Source of the DNA: Agromyces atrinae
GTDB lineage: Bacteria; Actinomycetota; Actinomycetes; Actinomycetales; Microbacteriaceae
DNA length: 64,000 bases
NCBI RefSeq assembly: GCF_013407835.1
Contig: NZ_JACCBI010000001.1
Span: forward strand, 682,001 to 746,000
Direction of reading: 5' to 3'
In this document: positions 33,666 to 41,995 of the stretch, piece by piece
How the letters are laid out: every line of letters starts with the position of its first letter
Numbering within the stretch: the stretch's first letter is position 1
Notes under the pieces: model-generated
Database searches by the model: none
What the model was told of the DNA's origin: nothing
Seen by the model: the letters and a program-made list of their open reading frames with translations, nothing else
Program-made: the position numbers and the translations under genes

Positions 33666-34760
33666 ATGCCCGCGCCCGACGAACGTCTCCGTGCCGAACG
33701 AGTGCACTCGCACGCTGTCGTCGACCGGCTCGCGACTCCCCTCGCGGCCGTCGAGCGCATGTTCGCGCTGCAGGCACAGGATCTGCCCGCGGCGCTCTGG
33801 GCGGTGGGGTCACGGACGGGCGGATCGGACGTCGCCGACGTTCGCGCGCTCATCGACTCCGGTTCCGTCGTGCGATCGTGGCCCATGCGCGGCACCCTCC
33901 ATCTGCTGCCCGCGGGCGATCTCGCCTGGATCCTGGGGTTGACCGCGGACCGCGTCCTGAGGAGCGGAAGCGCGGTCTACGCGCGGGAGGGTATCGACGA
34001 TCACGTGATCGGTCGCGCCGCCGCGTCGGCCGAAGCGGCCCTCGAGGGCGGTCGCTCGCTCTCGCGGGCCGAGATGCACGACGTGTGGACCACGGCCGGC
34101 ATCGACGTGAGCGGTCAGCGCGGGTACCACCTCATCGTCATCCTCTCCCTGCGGGGGCTGCTCTGCTGGGGTCCGCTCGAGGGGCGGGCCCAACGACTCG
34201 TCCTCTCCCGCGAGTGGACGCCGCCATCGACGAGACGACAACTCGACGGAGACGCCGCCCTCGGCGAGTTCTTCACGCGCTATCTCGCGGGCCACGCCCC
34301 GGCATCCCTAGCGGACTTCGCGTGGTGGACGGGACTGACGCTCGGCCATGCCCGGCGCGCCCTCGCCGAGGCACGGCATCGTGTCGAGCAGCTCTCCCAC
34401 CGCGACGTCGAGCTGTGGCGACTGCGTGACGTCGCGCCGCCGCCCGAGACGACCTCCGGCGTGCTCGCCCTCGCGGCCTTCGACGAGTATTTCCTCGGCT
34501 ACCGCGACCGGAGTCTCGTGTGCGATCCGGCTCACGCCGCCGCCGTCATCCCGGGCGGCAACGGCGTGTTCCAGCCCGTCATCGTGCGCGGCGGGCGCGT
34601 CATCGGCACGTGGGCGCGGAGCGGCACGCCGAGTGCTCCCACCGTGACGGCGAGACCGTTCACGACGCTCGCGGCTCGCGACCGTCGTGCTCTCGCCCGC
34701 GACATCCGCCGCTGGGCCGACTTCCACGGCACCACCGCGACCCTCGAGGAGAACGCATGA
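33666..34760 (+). CDS. AlkZ-like DNA glycosylase (HTH_42 / winged-helix family)
   Basis: 364 residues. FALQAQDLPAALWAVGSR near residue 35 contains the QxQ motif of AlkZ, which unhooks DNA interstrand crosslinks; the related YcaQ branch has QxD instead. Three winged helices are expected across the chain. FDEYFLGYRDR near 280 and the final GTWARSG region are also family features. In Streptomyces AlkZ protects against azinomycin. Whether this copy acts on crosslinks or alkylated bases is unknown. No biosynthetic cluster is nearby. It overlaps the TMEM175 gene by 4 bases. Confidence 0.85.
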   Translation: MPAPDERLRAERVHSHAVVDRLATPLAAVERMFALQAQDLPAALWAVGSRTGGSDVADVRALIDSGSVVRSWPMRGTLHLLPAGDLAWILGLTADRVLRSGSAVYAREGIDDHVIGRAAASAEAALEGGRSLSRAEMHDVWTTAGIDVSGQRGYHLIVILSLRGLLCWGPLEGRAQRLVLSREWTPPSTRRQLDGDAALGEFFTRYLAGHAPASLADFAWWTGLTLGHARRALAEARHRVEQLSHRDVELWRLRDVAPPPETTSGVLALAAFDEYFLGYRDRSLVCDPAHAAAVIPGGNGVFQPVIVRGGRVIGTWARSGTPSAPTVTARPFTTLAARDRRALARDIRRWADFHGTTATLEENA

Positions 34761-35425
34761 TCAGGCTCCGCTCCACCCGACGACCGGACGAGGTCTCGAC
34801 CCGACGTGTCGAGGCGTTCAGCGACGGTGTCTTCGCGATCGCCGCGACGATCCTCGTGCTCGACCTCACGACGTCCGACTTCGGCACGATCTCGTCGAGC
34901 GCCGATCTCTGGCACGCGATCGTCGGCAACAGCTCGGTCGTCATCAGCTTCCTGATCAGCTTCCTCTTGATCTGTCTGCTGTGGATGCTGCACTCGGCGA
35001 GCTTCGAGTACGTCGAGCGCGTCGACTCGACAGCCCTGTGGCTGAACACGGGCAGGCTCCTGGCCGTCGTGCTCATCCCGTTCACGACGACGATCGCCAA
35101 TCAGTACGAGGATGTCGCGCTCGGGCGCATGGCCCTGCCGATCAACTTCCTCTTCGCCCTCATCATGAGCGCCGCGCAGGTCTGGTACCTGACGTCGCCG
35201 AAGCGCTCGCTGACCGAGGAGGGATACGACGAACGGCGACGACGCGACTCGCGATCGGGGGCCGTTTCGGCCCTCTCGGTCGGAGTCGTCGTCGTCGCCG
35301 CGTCACCGTGGCTCGGATCGATCGCCTTCGCGGGGTTCCTGTTCACCCCGCTCGTCGATCGTCTCGCCCGGCGTGTGCTCGGCGGGGTCAGTCCTGCTGA
35401 AGAGCAGCCTGGAGCTCGAGGGTGA
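34757..35425 (+). CDS. TMEM175/DUF1211 family potassium channel-like protein
   Basis: 222 residues. It opens with RRVEAFSDGVFAIAATILVL, the TMEM175 signature in which FSDGVFAI lines the ion pathway; four to five more membrane spans follow (VISFLISFLLICLLWML, LLAVVLIPFTTTI). Bacterial TMEM175 proteins are tetrameric, weakly potassium-selective channels. It is translationally coupled to the AlkZ-like gene, and its last 38 bases overlap the convergent YceI gene. Confidence 0.88.
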   Translation: MIRLRSTRRPDEVSTRRVEAFSDGVFAIAATILVLDLTTSDFGTISSSADLWHAIVGNSSVVISFLISFLLICLLWMLHSASFEYVERVDSTALWLNTGRLLAVVLIPFTTTIANQYEDVALGRMALPINFLFALIMSAAQVWYLTSPKRSLTEEGYDERRRRDSRSGAVSALSVGVVVVAASPWLGSIAFAGFLFTPLVDRLARRVLGGVSPAEEQPGARG

Positions 35426-35951
35426 TGGTCACGTCGTCGCCGAGGAGCACTCCGCCGGTCTCGAGAGCCGCGTTGTAGGTGAGGCCGAAGTCTTCGCGCT
35501 TCACGACGGTCTTCGCCGTGGCGCCGCCCTTGTAGTTGCCGTAGGGGTCTCCGCCGAAGCCGCCGAACTCGAAGTCGAACGTGACGGGCTTCGTGACGCC
35601 GCGGATGGTGAGGTCGCCGTCGACGAGGAAGTCGCCCTTCTCGATGCGGACGCCCGTCGAGACGAAGTCGATCGTCGGGTAGGTCTCGGCGTCGAAGAAG
35701 TCACCGGTGCGGAGGTGTGCGTCGCGGTTCGGCTCGTTCGTGTTGATCGAAGCAACCTCGGCCTTCGCCGTCACCGTCGTCTCGAGCGGGTTCTCGGGGG
35801 TCACGAAGGTGGCCTCGAAGCGCTCGAACTTGCCGCGCACCTTGCTGATCATGAGGTGACGGAGGCTGAATCCGACCTCGCTGTGCGTGGGGTCGATGGT
35901 CCAGGTTCCGACGCGGTAGCCCGGGATGTCGACGGTGGTGGTCTCGCTCAT
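35388..35951 (-). CDS. YceI family lipid-binding protein
   Basis: 187 residues. IPGYRVGTWTIDPTHSEVGF starts the YceI lipocalin-like barrel; LTIRGVTKPVTFDFE and LTYNAALETGGVLLGDDV are further signatures. No signal peptide is present, so it is cytoplasmic here. The family binds isoprenoid or polyprenyl chains. A GAGGAGA ribosome binding site precedes the ATG, with a 14-base direct repeat upstream. The 3' end overlaps the convergent TMEM175 gene. Confidence 0.92.
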   Translation of the reverse strand: MSETTTVDIPGYRVGTWTIDPTHSEVGFSLRHLMISKVRGKFERFEATFVTPENPLETTVTAKAEVASINTNEPNRDAHLRTGDFFDAETYPTIDFVSTGVRIEKGDFLVDGDLTIRGVTKPVTFDFEFGGFGGDPYGNYKGGATAKTVVKREDFGLTYNAALETGGVLLGDDVTITLELQAALQQD

Positions 35952-35971
35952 AGGTGTTCTCTCCTCAATGC

Positions 35972-35999
35972 TGGATGCACGTTCATGGATGCAAACGCA
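35972..35999. repeat. Two tandem 14-base repeats upstream of yceI
   Basis: TGGATGCACGTTCA and TGGATGCAAACGCA lie head to tail, 21 bases before the YceI start, and a partial third unit (TGGAAG) follows. On the minus strand they read TGCATCCA twice, 14 bases apart. Possible operator sites. Confidence 0.5.
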
Positions 36000-36044
36000 T
36001 GGAAGACGCGAGCTTATTCCGCATCCGCCGAGAAAAGTTTCGGA

Positions 36045-37208
36045 CTAGCCGCCGAGCGCGAAACGCAGGCAGAGCAGGCGGTCGACGGACGCATCGATCG
36101 CGTCCTCGGAGATCCGGCCCGAGTCGATCGCGGCGGCGACGGATGACACGAGCGCATCGAGATCGATGTCGACGTCTCCGGGGTCGGCGGGGAGGACGTA
36201 GACGAGCATGTCGTTGCCCGCGGCGATGGCACGGATGGCGTTCTCGACGGGATCGGCGAACTCGGCGAGGCCGTTGCGCTGAAGCATGAGCATGTCGTCG
36301 GTGATCGTGACGCCCGTGAACTCGAGTTCGTCGCGCAGGATGTTGTGCCAGGCCGCCGAGAGCGATGCCGGCGCGGAGTCGACCGCGGGATAGGCGACGT
36401 GAGCGGTCATGACGAGAGGCGCGCCCGCCGCGATGCCCGCAGCGAACGGCACGGCGTCGGTCGCACGCCACTCGTCGAGTGACGCGCCGGCCACCGGGAT
36501 CGACGAGTGCGAGTCGCCCGGTGCCCCGCCGTGGCCGGGGAAGTGCTTGAGGGTGCTGTACACATGGCCCGACTCGGCCTGCACCGCGCGCGTGACGCGA
36601 TCGGCGGCGGAGGCGGGGTCGTGACCGAGCACGCGGTAGTAGATGAAGGAAGAGGGGTCGGCCGTGACGTCGGCGACGATGCCGAAGTTGACGGAGAGCC
36701 CCGCGCTCTCGAGGAGCTCCGAGCGTGCGGTGAACGCCTCCGTCGTCAGCTCGGGCGCCGAGTCGGCGAGTGTGCTGCCGGCCGGGAGCTCGTCCCACGG
36801 GAGTCGCGTGACGTCGCCGCCCTCCTCGTCGATGCCGAGGAGCAGCGGGAAGATCTCGTCGGAACTGAGCGCCGAGGTGAACGCGCGCACCTCCTCCTCG
36901 GAGGATCCGATGTTGTCGCCCATGAGGATGAGACCGCCCGGCTGCACGTGATCGGCGAACTCGCGGACGGGCGCCGGGTCGGTTCCGGGGTAGTGCAGCA
37001 TGAGCATCGAGCGGATCTTCTGCTCGAGCGTCATCGCTTCGAGTCGCTCATCGACGGCGAGGCGCACGGGGTCGATCGCGGTCGCCGTCGGCACCGCATC
37101 GGGGGTGGCTTCGGAGGTCGGTGTCGGCCGCGTCGACGACGGCGAGCAGCCGCACAGCACGACGAGAGAGGCCGCGAGCACGGCCATCGCACCCGCTCGG
37201 CGAACCAT
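36045..37208 (-). CDS. Beta-N-acetylhexosaminidase lipoprotein, GH3 (NagZ-like)
   Basis: 387 residues from ATG 37208, with a lipoprotein signal (SLVVLCGC, Cys near residue 20) and a Ser/Thr/Pro linker. The GH3 barrel has the NagZ acid/base motif KHFPGHGGAPGDSHSSIPV, which includes the His-Asp dyad, and the nucleophile in TGVTITDDML. It removes GlcNAc from peptidoglycan fragments outside the membrane. No C-terminal GH3 domains are present, as expected for NagZ. TAGACT (37216-37221) is 7 bases before the ATG. Confidence 0.9.
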   Translation of the reverse strand: MVRRAGAMAVLAASLVVLCGCSPSSTRPTPTSEATPDAVPTATAIDPVRLAVDERLEAMTLEQKIRSMLMLHYPGTDPAPVREFADHVQPGGLILMGDNIGSSEEEVRAFTSALSSDEIFPLLLGIDEEGGDVTRLPWDELPAGSTLADSAPELTTEAFTARSELLESAGLSVNFGIVADVTADPSSFIYYRVLGHDPASAADRVTRAVQAESGHVYSTLKHFPGHGGAPGDSHSSIPVAGASLDEWRATDAVPFAAGIAAGAPLVMTAHVAYPAVDSAPASLSAAWHNILRDELEFTGVTITDDMLMLQRNGLAEFADPVENAIRAIAAGNDMLVYVLPADPGDVDIDLDALVSSVAAAIDSGRISEDAIDASVDRLLCLRFALGG

Positions 37209-37215
37209 GGGTCGG

Positions 37216-37221
37216 AGTCTA
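37216..37221 (-). promoter_or_regulatory. -10 hexamer of the NagZ-like gene
   Basis: TAGACT on the minus strand, 7 bases before ATG 37208. Confidence 0.45.
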
Positions 37222-37305
37222 CCGAGTGAACCTGAGGCGGGCGCGCCCTCCCCACGGCACCGGGCGCGCGGGTTAAGCTCGCTGTTCGGGATGACGGAGG
37301 AGATC

Positions 37306-38445
37306 GTGCGCTCGATATCGACAGCTCGTGCTGCGGCGTTCACTGCCGCCGCCGCACTCGCGATGACGGTGCTCCTCGCGCCCCCTGCCGCCGCGGCCGA
37401 CTACCCCTCGTGGGACGAGGTCGAAGCCGCTCGTGCCGACGTCGGCGCTCGCGAGACGGAGGCGACGCGCATCGAAGCGAGCCTGGCAGGTCTCGAAACC
37501 GAGTCGGGACGACTCGGAAACGAGGCGGTCGCCGCAAGCGCCGCGGCCGAGAGCGCTCGCGTGCTCGCCGCCAACGCCCGCGACCGTGCCGACCGGCTGG
37601 CGACCTCCGTCCGTGAGGCGGAGGCGACGGCCGCCACCGCGGGCGAACAGCTCGGCCGCCTGGGCGCACAGCTCTACCGGTCGACGGGCCGCTCGCTGAC
37701 CGCTCAGGTGATGTTCTCCTCGGGCGACTCGAGCACTCTCCTGCGGCGGCTCGAGTTCTCCTCGCGCGTCGGTGAGACCCTCTCCGTCATCGAGGCCCGC
37801 GCGACGGCCGAACGCGAGAGCGCACGATTGCTCGCCGCTCAGGCCGATGTCGCCGAGACCGAACGCGACCGGCTCGCCACCGAGGCCGAGGCCGCCCGTG
37901 ATGCCGCCGTCGCGGCCGAGGCGGCGGCTGAGGATCGCCTCGAGGCAGAGCGCGCGGCCGCCGACGTGCTCTACGCGCAGCTCGCGTACCTCAGGGACAC
38001 GTCGGCCGCGCTCGAACGCGAGTACCGCGAGGGAGAAGCGGCGCGCGCGGCCTACGAGGACCAGGAGGACAACTCCGAGGGCTCCGGAGGCGGCGGCAAC
38101 GGCGGCATCACCGCTCCCCCGCCGTCGGGCGTCGTCTCGGATCCCGACGGTGCGCGCGCGTACGCCGCCGGCGCCGTGGCCGCTCGAGGCTGGGGCGGCG
38201 ACCAGTACGACTGCCTCGTGTGGCTCTGGAACCGCGAGTCGGGATGGCGCGCGGACGCGTACAACCCCTCGAGCGGAGCGTACGGGATCCCCCAGTCGCT
38301 GCCCGGTGACAAGATGGCATCGGCCGGAGCCGACTGGCGTACCAACGCGGCGACGCAGATCGAGTGGGGACTCGGCTACATCGCGAACCGCTACGGATCG
38401 CCGTGCGGCGCCTGGGACCACTCCGAACGTTTCAACTGGTACTGA
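37306..38445 (+). CDS. Secreted coiled-coil protein with C-terminal lysozyme-like domain
   Basis: 379 residues. I place the start at GTG 37306, because GGAGGA (37296-37301) is well spaced from it; an ATG at 37291 is the alternative. A signal peptide ends near AAAA-DYPSWDE. Residues about 35-245 form a long Ala/Glu-rich coiled coil, as in PcsB/RipA-type N-domains. A Gly/Ser/Pro linker follows, then a 90-residue C-terminal domain (CLVWLWNRESGWRADAYNPS, YGIPQSLPGDKM, IEWGLGYIANRYG), which resembles the aggregation-promoting factor / transglycosylase-like fold with Glu in NRESGW. It is a probable peptidoglycan-acting protein. Confidence 0.85.
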   Translation: MRSISTARAAAFTAAAALAMTVLLAPPAAAADYPSWDEVEAARADVGARETEATRIEASLAGLETESGRLGNEAVAASAAAESARVLAANARDRADRLATSVREAEATAATAGEQLGRLGAQLYRSTGRSLTAQVMFSSGDSSTLLRRLEFSSRVGETLSVIEARATAERESARLLAAQADVAETERDRLATEAEAARDAAVAAEAAAEDRLEAERAAADVLYAQLAYLRDTSAALEREYREGEAARAAYEDQEDNSEGSGGGGNGGITAPPPSGVVSDPDGARAYAAGAVAARGWGGDQYDCLVWLWNRESGWRADAYNPSSGAYGIPQSLPGDKMASAGADWRTNAATQIEWGLGYIANRYGSPCGAWDHSERFNWY

Positions 38446-39242
38446 TGCCGCGCTCCGACGTCGGCGCTCGCGCCGAAGCCTCTCCCCTCGGCCGTGAAGT
38501 ACTGCTCCTCCTCGGAGGCGCCCGAGCCATCCTGCTCCAGATCGCCGACCCCGCGATCGGTCACGGTGTCGCAGCGCACAGCGACTTCGTGGGTCGGCCG
38601 ATGGATCGTCTGCGCGCCACACTCGAGTTCGTCTACGTCGTGATCAACGGCACGCCCGAGCAAGCCGCCCGCGTCGCCCGTCGGGTGAATCGAGCGCACG
38701 GGCCCGTGCGTCGCACCGAGGGCGAGCCGACCTACTCGGCCTTCGATCCCGCACTCCAGCTGTGGGTCGCCGCGACGATCTACGACACGGCGGTCACGGT
38801 CACCGAGACCGTGTTCGGTCGGCTCGCCGACAGCGACGCCGACGCCCTCTACCGGGACTACGCCCTGCTCGGCAGTGCGCTGCAGATGCCCGACGACCTG
38901 TGGCCCGCCGATCGCGCCGCCTTCGCCGAGTACTGGCACGAGCGTCTCGCCGAGCTCCGGGTGGACGACACCGTGCGGGGTGTCGCCCGCAGCCTCCTCG
39001 TCGAGGCGCGACTGCCGCTCGCCCTGCGTCCGCTGCGCCCTCTCCTCAGAATCATGACGACGGGGCTCCTCCCCCCGAGCGTCCGCCCGCTGTTCGGTCT
39101 GCGCTGGACGGCACGCGCCGACGCCGTGTTCACCGCGTGGATCCGCGTCATCCGCTTCGTCTATCCGCTCCTGCCGGCGTTCGTGCGTGAAGCTCCGCTT
39201 CGGGCGGCGCTTCGACGAGCGGGTTCGGAGAGTCGCGCTTAG
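38445..39242 (+). CDS. DUF2236 family protein (oxygenase MpaB / latex-clearing-like fold)
   Basis: 265 residues from the ATG that shares its A with the stop of the preceding gene. It has the DUF2236 pattern: LLLGGARAILLQIADPAIGHGV (shortened in quoting to RAILLQIADPAIGHGV), AHSDFVGRP, and FDPALQLWVAATIYDTA. In Lcp-type members a His binds haem b; candidate His residues are in GHGVAAH. The substrate is unknown. Tight coupling to a cell-wall gene is noteworthy. It is not secreted. Confidence 0.8.
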   Translation: MPRSDVGARAEASPLGREVLLLLGGARAILLQIADPAIGHGVAAHSDFVGRPMDRLRATLEFVYVVINGTPEQAARVARRVNRAHGPVRRTEGEPTYSAFDPALQLWVAATIYDTAVTVTETVFGRLADSDADALYRDYALLGSALQMPDDLWPADRAAFAEYWHERLAELRVDDTVRGVARSLLVEARLPLALRPLRPLLRIMTTGLLPPSVRPLFGLRWTARADAVFTAWIRVIRFVYPLLPAFVREAPLRAALRRAGSESRA

Positions 39243-39290
39243 TCTGGAGGCGGCACACCGATGTGCCGCAGGTGATCGGCGAGGACGGCG

Positions 39291-39773
39291 ATGAGAGACA
39301 ACGGTGAAGCGACGCTCGACGGGATCGATCGGAAGATCGTGGCCGAACTCAGTCGCGACGGACGGCTCTCGGTCCGCGCCATCGCCGAACGGGTCCACGT
39401 CTCACGCACGGCCGCCCACAACCGTATGCAGAGCCTCGTCGCGCGCGGCGTCATCACGGGATTCGGGGCCCACGTCGATCGCGCCGCCATCGGCCTCCAC
39501 GTCACGGCGCTCGTCGTCGTGAGGATCGCCGACGTGTCGTGGGAACGCATCGCGGCCGATCTGGCGAAGCTGCCGTTCGTCGAGAAGGTGCAGGCCGTGA
39601 GCGGCGACATCGACATCATCCTGACCGTGTCGGCTCCGGACCACGAGCAACTGAGCCAGGCGATCCTGCGGAACATCCACGACATGCCGGGGGTCGCGTC
39701 GACGCGATCGCACCTCGTCCTCGAGGAGATCACGGGGCACGCGCCCGCCCAGACCCTCGACATCTGGAGCTGA
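39291..39773 (+). CDS. Lrp/AsnC family regulator, probable regulator of the adjacent dehydrogenase operon
   Basis: 160 residues. HTH near residues 10-55 (LDGIDRKIVAELSRDGRLSV, IAERVHVSRTAAHNRMQSL), then a RAM domain (VVVRIADVSWERIAADL, VQAVSGDIDIIL). It lies 135 bases upstream of the E1alpha gene on the same strand, the usual position of BkdR-type Lrp activators of branched-chain ketoacid dehydrogenases that sense Val/Ile/Leu or Lys. The role is inferred from position. A TAGTCT near 39240 may be its -10. Confidence 0.85.
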   Translation: MRDNGEATLDGIDRKIVAELSRDGRLSVRAIAERVHVSRTAAHNRMQSLVARGVITGFGAHVDRAAIGLHVTALVVVRIADVSWERIAADLAKLPFVEKVQAVSGDIDIILTVSAPDHEQLSQAILRNIHDMPGVASTRSHLVLEEITGHAPAQTLDIWS

Positions 39774-39815
39774 TCGGCGAGGACGCATGGCACGCACCGG
39801 TGGCCTCGCGCCGGA

Positions 39816-39868
39816 CGGATGGTTCGGGCTCGGTGCGATGCGCGCCGAACGTTCCCGATGCCCATCCG
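39816..39868. repeat. Nested inverted repeats upstream of the E1alpha gene
   Basis: CGGATGG (39816-39822) pairs with CCATCCG (39862-39868), and GTTCGG (39822-39827) with CCGAAC (39845-39850). They lie between the Lrp gene and E1alpha and may be Lrp sites or leader structure. Confidence 0.4.
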
Positions 39869-39908
39869 CCTCATCGATCAGCGCACTCGGGTGACGCACG
39901 ATGAGGAC

Positions 39909-41018
39909 ATGAGTCTCAACGTCGAGAGCTCCGAGAGCCGCACGCTCCCCACGCTCACCCCCCTCCGCCTGCTCGACAACGCCGGTCACGCGATCCGGAG
40001 CGAGGATGCCGGCGGCTTCGCGCTCCCCGAACCGGAGATCCTCCGCGACATCTACCGTCGGATGGTCGTCGCACGCCGGTTCGACGTGCAGGTGACGGCC
40101 CTCACTCGGCAGGGGCGACTCGCGACGTACCCGTCCGCGTTCGGCCAGGAGGCCTGCGAGATCGGTGCGGTCGCGGCTCTCGACGCCACCGATTGGCTCT
40201 TCCCGACGTATCGCGACTCGATCGCCCTCCTGACGCGCGGAGTCGCTCCGGCTGAGATCCTCTCGCAGTTCCGGGGCGACTGGCACTCGGGCTACGACCC
40301 GCGGGCGCACCGCATCGCGCCGCTCGCGACACCGCTCGCCACCCAGGCGCTCCACGCCGTCGGTCTCGGCCACGCCGCGCGCCTCCGCCGTGACCCGATC
40401 GTCGCGCTCACCTTCCTCGGAGACGGCGCGACGAGCGAAGGCGACGCGCACGAGGCGTTCAACTTCGCTGCGGTCTGGCAGGCGCCCACGGTTTTCGTCG
40501 TACAGAACAACCAGTTCGCGATCAGCGTGCCGCTCGAGCGACAGACGCGCGCCGCGACCCTCGCGGACAAGGCCGTCGGCTATGGGATGCCGGGCTACCA
40601 CGTCGACGGGAACGACGTCGCCGCGATGTACGCGGTCACCCGCCACGCGGTCGAACGCGCTCGGAACGGCGGCGGCCCGACCCTCGTCGAGGGGCTCACC
40701 TACCGCATCGAGGCGCACACGACGACCGACGACCCGACGCGGTACCGGGAGTCGCGCGACGTCGAGCACTGGAAGCGCAGAGACCCCATCGAGCGCCTCG
40801 AGAAGTACCTCGTGTCGGACGGGCTCCTGGGCGACGAGGAGCGCTCGAGCATCGCGGACGAAGCCGAGGCGCTCGCGGCCGACACCCGCCGGACGATGAA
40901 CGTCGAGGCGGACCACGACCCGCTCGAACTCTTCGAGCACGTCTACGCGACGCGTCGTGTCGCACTCGGCGAGCAGCGTGCATTCCTCGCCGACGAGCGG
41001 GATCGAGCGGCGCGATGA
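39909..41018 (+). CDS. Branched-chain alpha-keto acid / pyruvate dehydrogenase E1 component, alpha subunit
   Basis: 369 residues from ATG 39909. The thiamine diphosphate motif is GDGATSEGDAHEAFNFAA with QNNQFAIS completing metal binding. TYPSAFGQEACEIG and the C-terminal IEAHTTTDDPTRYR are also typical. E1alpha decarboxylates the 2-oxo acid with E1beta. Sequence alone does not split branched-chain from pyruvate use; the Lrp neighbour and the two-subunit E1 favour branched-chain. It overlaps the E1beta start by 4 bases. Confidence 0.92.
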   Translation: MSLNVESSESRTLPTLTPLRLLDNAGHAIRSEDAGGFALPEPEILRDIYRRMVVARRFDVQVTALTRQGRLATYPSAFGQEACEIGAVAALDATDWLFPTYRDSIALLTRGVAPAEILSQFRGDWHSGYDPRAHRIAPLATPLATQALHAVGLGHAARLRRDPIVALTFLGDGATSEGDAHEAFNFAAVWQAPTVFVVQNNQFAISVPLERQTRAATLADKAVGYGMPGYHVDGNDVAAMYAVTRHAVERARNGGGPTLVEGLTYRIEAHTTTDDPTRYRESRDVEHWKRRDPIERLEKYLVSDGLLGDEERSSIADEAEALAADTRRTMNVEADHDPLELFEHVYATRRVALGEQRAFLADERDRAAR

Positions 41019-41995
41019 CGACGACCTCGATGGCGGGTGCACTGACGACCGCTCTCCGCGACGCGATGGCAGCCGACGAACGCGTCGTCGTCTACGGCGA
41101 GGACGTCGGGCCGCTCGGTGGCGTGTTCCGCGTGACCGATGGACTGCAGGCCGAGTTCGGCTCCGACCGGATCTGGGATTCGCCGCTCGCGGAATCGGGC
41201 ATCGTCGGCACCGCCGTCGGCATGGCCCTCTACGGTCTGCGCCCCGTCGTCGAGATGCAGTTCGATGCATTCAGCTACCCCGCGTTCGAGCAGATCGTCT
41301 CGCACGTCGCCAAGATGCGGAACCGCACCCGCGGCCGGGTCGGCATGCCCCTCGTCATCCGCATCCCGTGCTCGGGAGACATCGGGGGCGTCGAACACCA
41401 CTCCGACTCCTCCGAGGCGTACTGGACGGCCACGCCCGGGCTGACGGTCGTCACCCCGTCGAACCCCGCCGACGCCTACTCGATGCTGCGCGAAGCGATC
41501 GACAGTGACGATCCGATCATCTTCCTCGAGCCGAAGAGCCGCTACTGGATGCGCGCCGACGTCGAGTTCCCCGCACGACAGACCTCCTTCGATCGCGCGC
41601 ACGTCGTCCGGGAGGGTGACGACGTCACTCTGCTCGCCTACGGCCCGACCGTGGCGACGGCGCTCGCCGCAGCCGACCAGGCCGCGGCCGACGGTCTCTC
41701 GATCGAGGTCGTCGACCTCCGCTCGCTCTCGCCCTTCGACGACGAGACGGTCGGCGCCTCCGTGCGGAAGACCTCCCGAGCGGCCGTCATCCACGAGGCG
41801 GCGCAGTTCGGCGGCTACGGCGCTGAAGTGGCGGCGCGCGTGACCGAGCGGAACTTCTTCCACCTGTCGGCGCCCGTGCTGCGCATCACGGGATTCGACG
41901 TGCCGTATCCGTCGCCGAAGCTCGAGGAGTACTTCCTGCCGACGGCCGAACGCGTGCTCGATGCGATCGAGACGTGGCAGTGGGAGGCGCGATGA
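41015..41995 (+). CDS. Branched-chain alpha-keto acid / pyruvate dehydrogenase E1 component, beta subunit
   Basis: 326 residues. VVVYGEDVGPLGGVFRVTDG contains the Glu that activates thiamine, DSPLAESGIVGTAVGMA follows, and the C-terminal half has AVIHEAAQFGGYGAEVAA. It forms the alpha2beta2 tetramer with the upstream product. The gene overlaps both neighbours by 4 bases (ATGA), which favours equal synthesis of the subunits. Confidence 0.94.
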   Translation: MTTTSMAGALTTALRDAMAADERVVVYGEDVGPLGGVFRVTDGLQAEFGSDRIWDSPLAESGIVGTAVGMALYGLRPVVEMQFDAFSYPAFEQIVSHVAKMRNRTRGRVGMPLVIRIPCSGDIGGVEHHSDSSEAYWTATPGLTVVTPSNPADAYSMLREAIDSDDPIIFLEPKSRYWMRADVEFPARQTSFDRAHVVREGDDVTLLAYGPTVATALAAADQAAADGLSIEVVDLRSLSPFDDETVGASVRKTSRAAVIHEAAQFGGYGAEVAARVTERNFFHLSAPVLRITGFDVPYPSPKLEEYFLPTAERVLDAIETWQWEAR

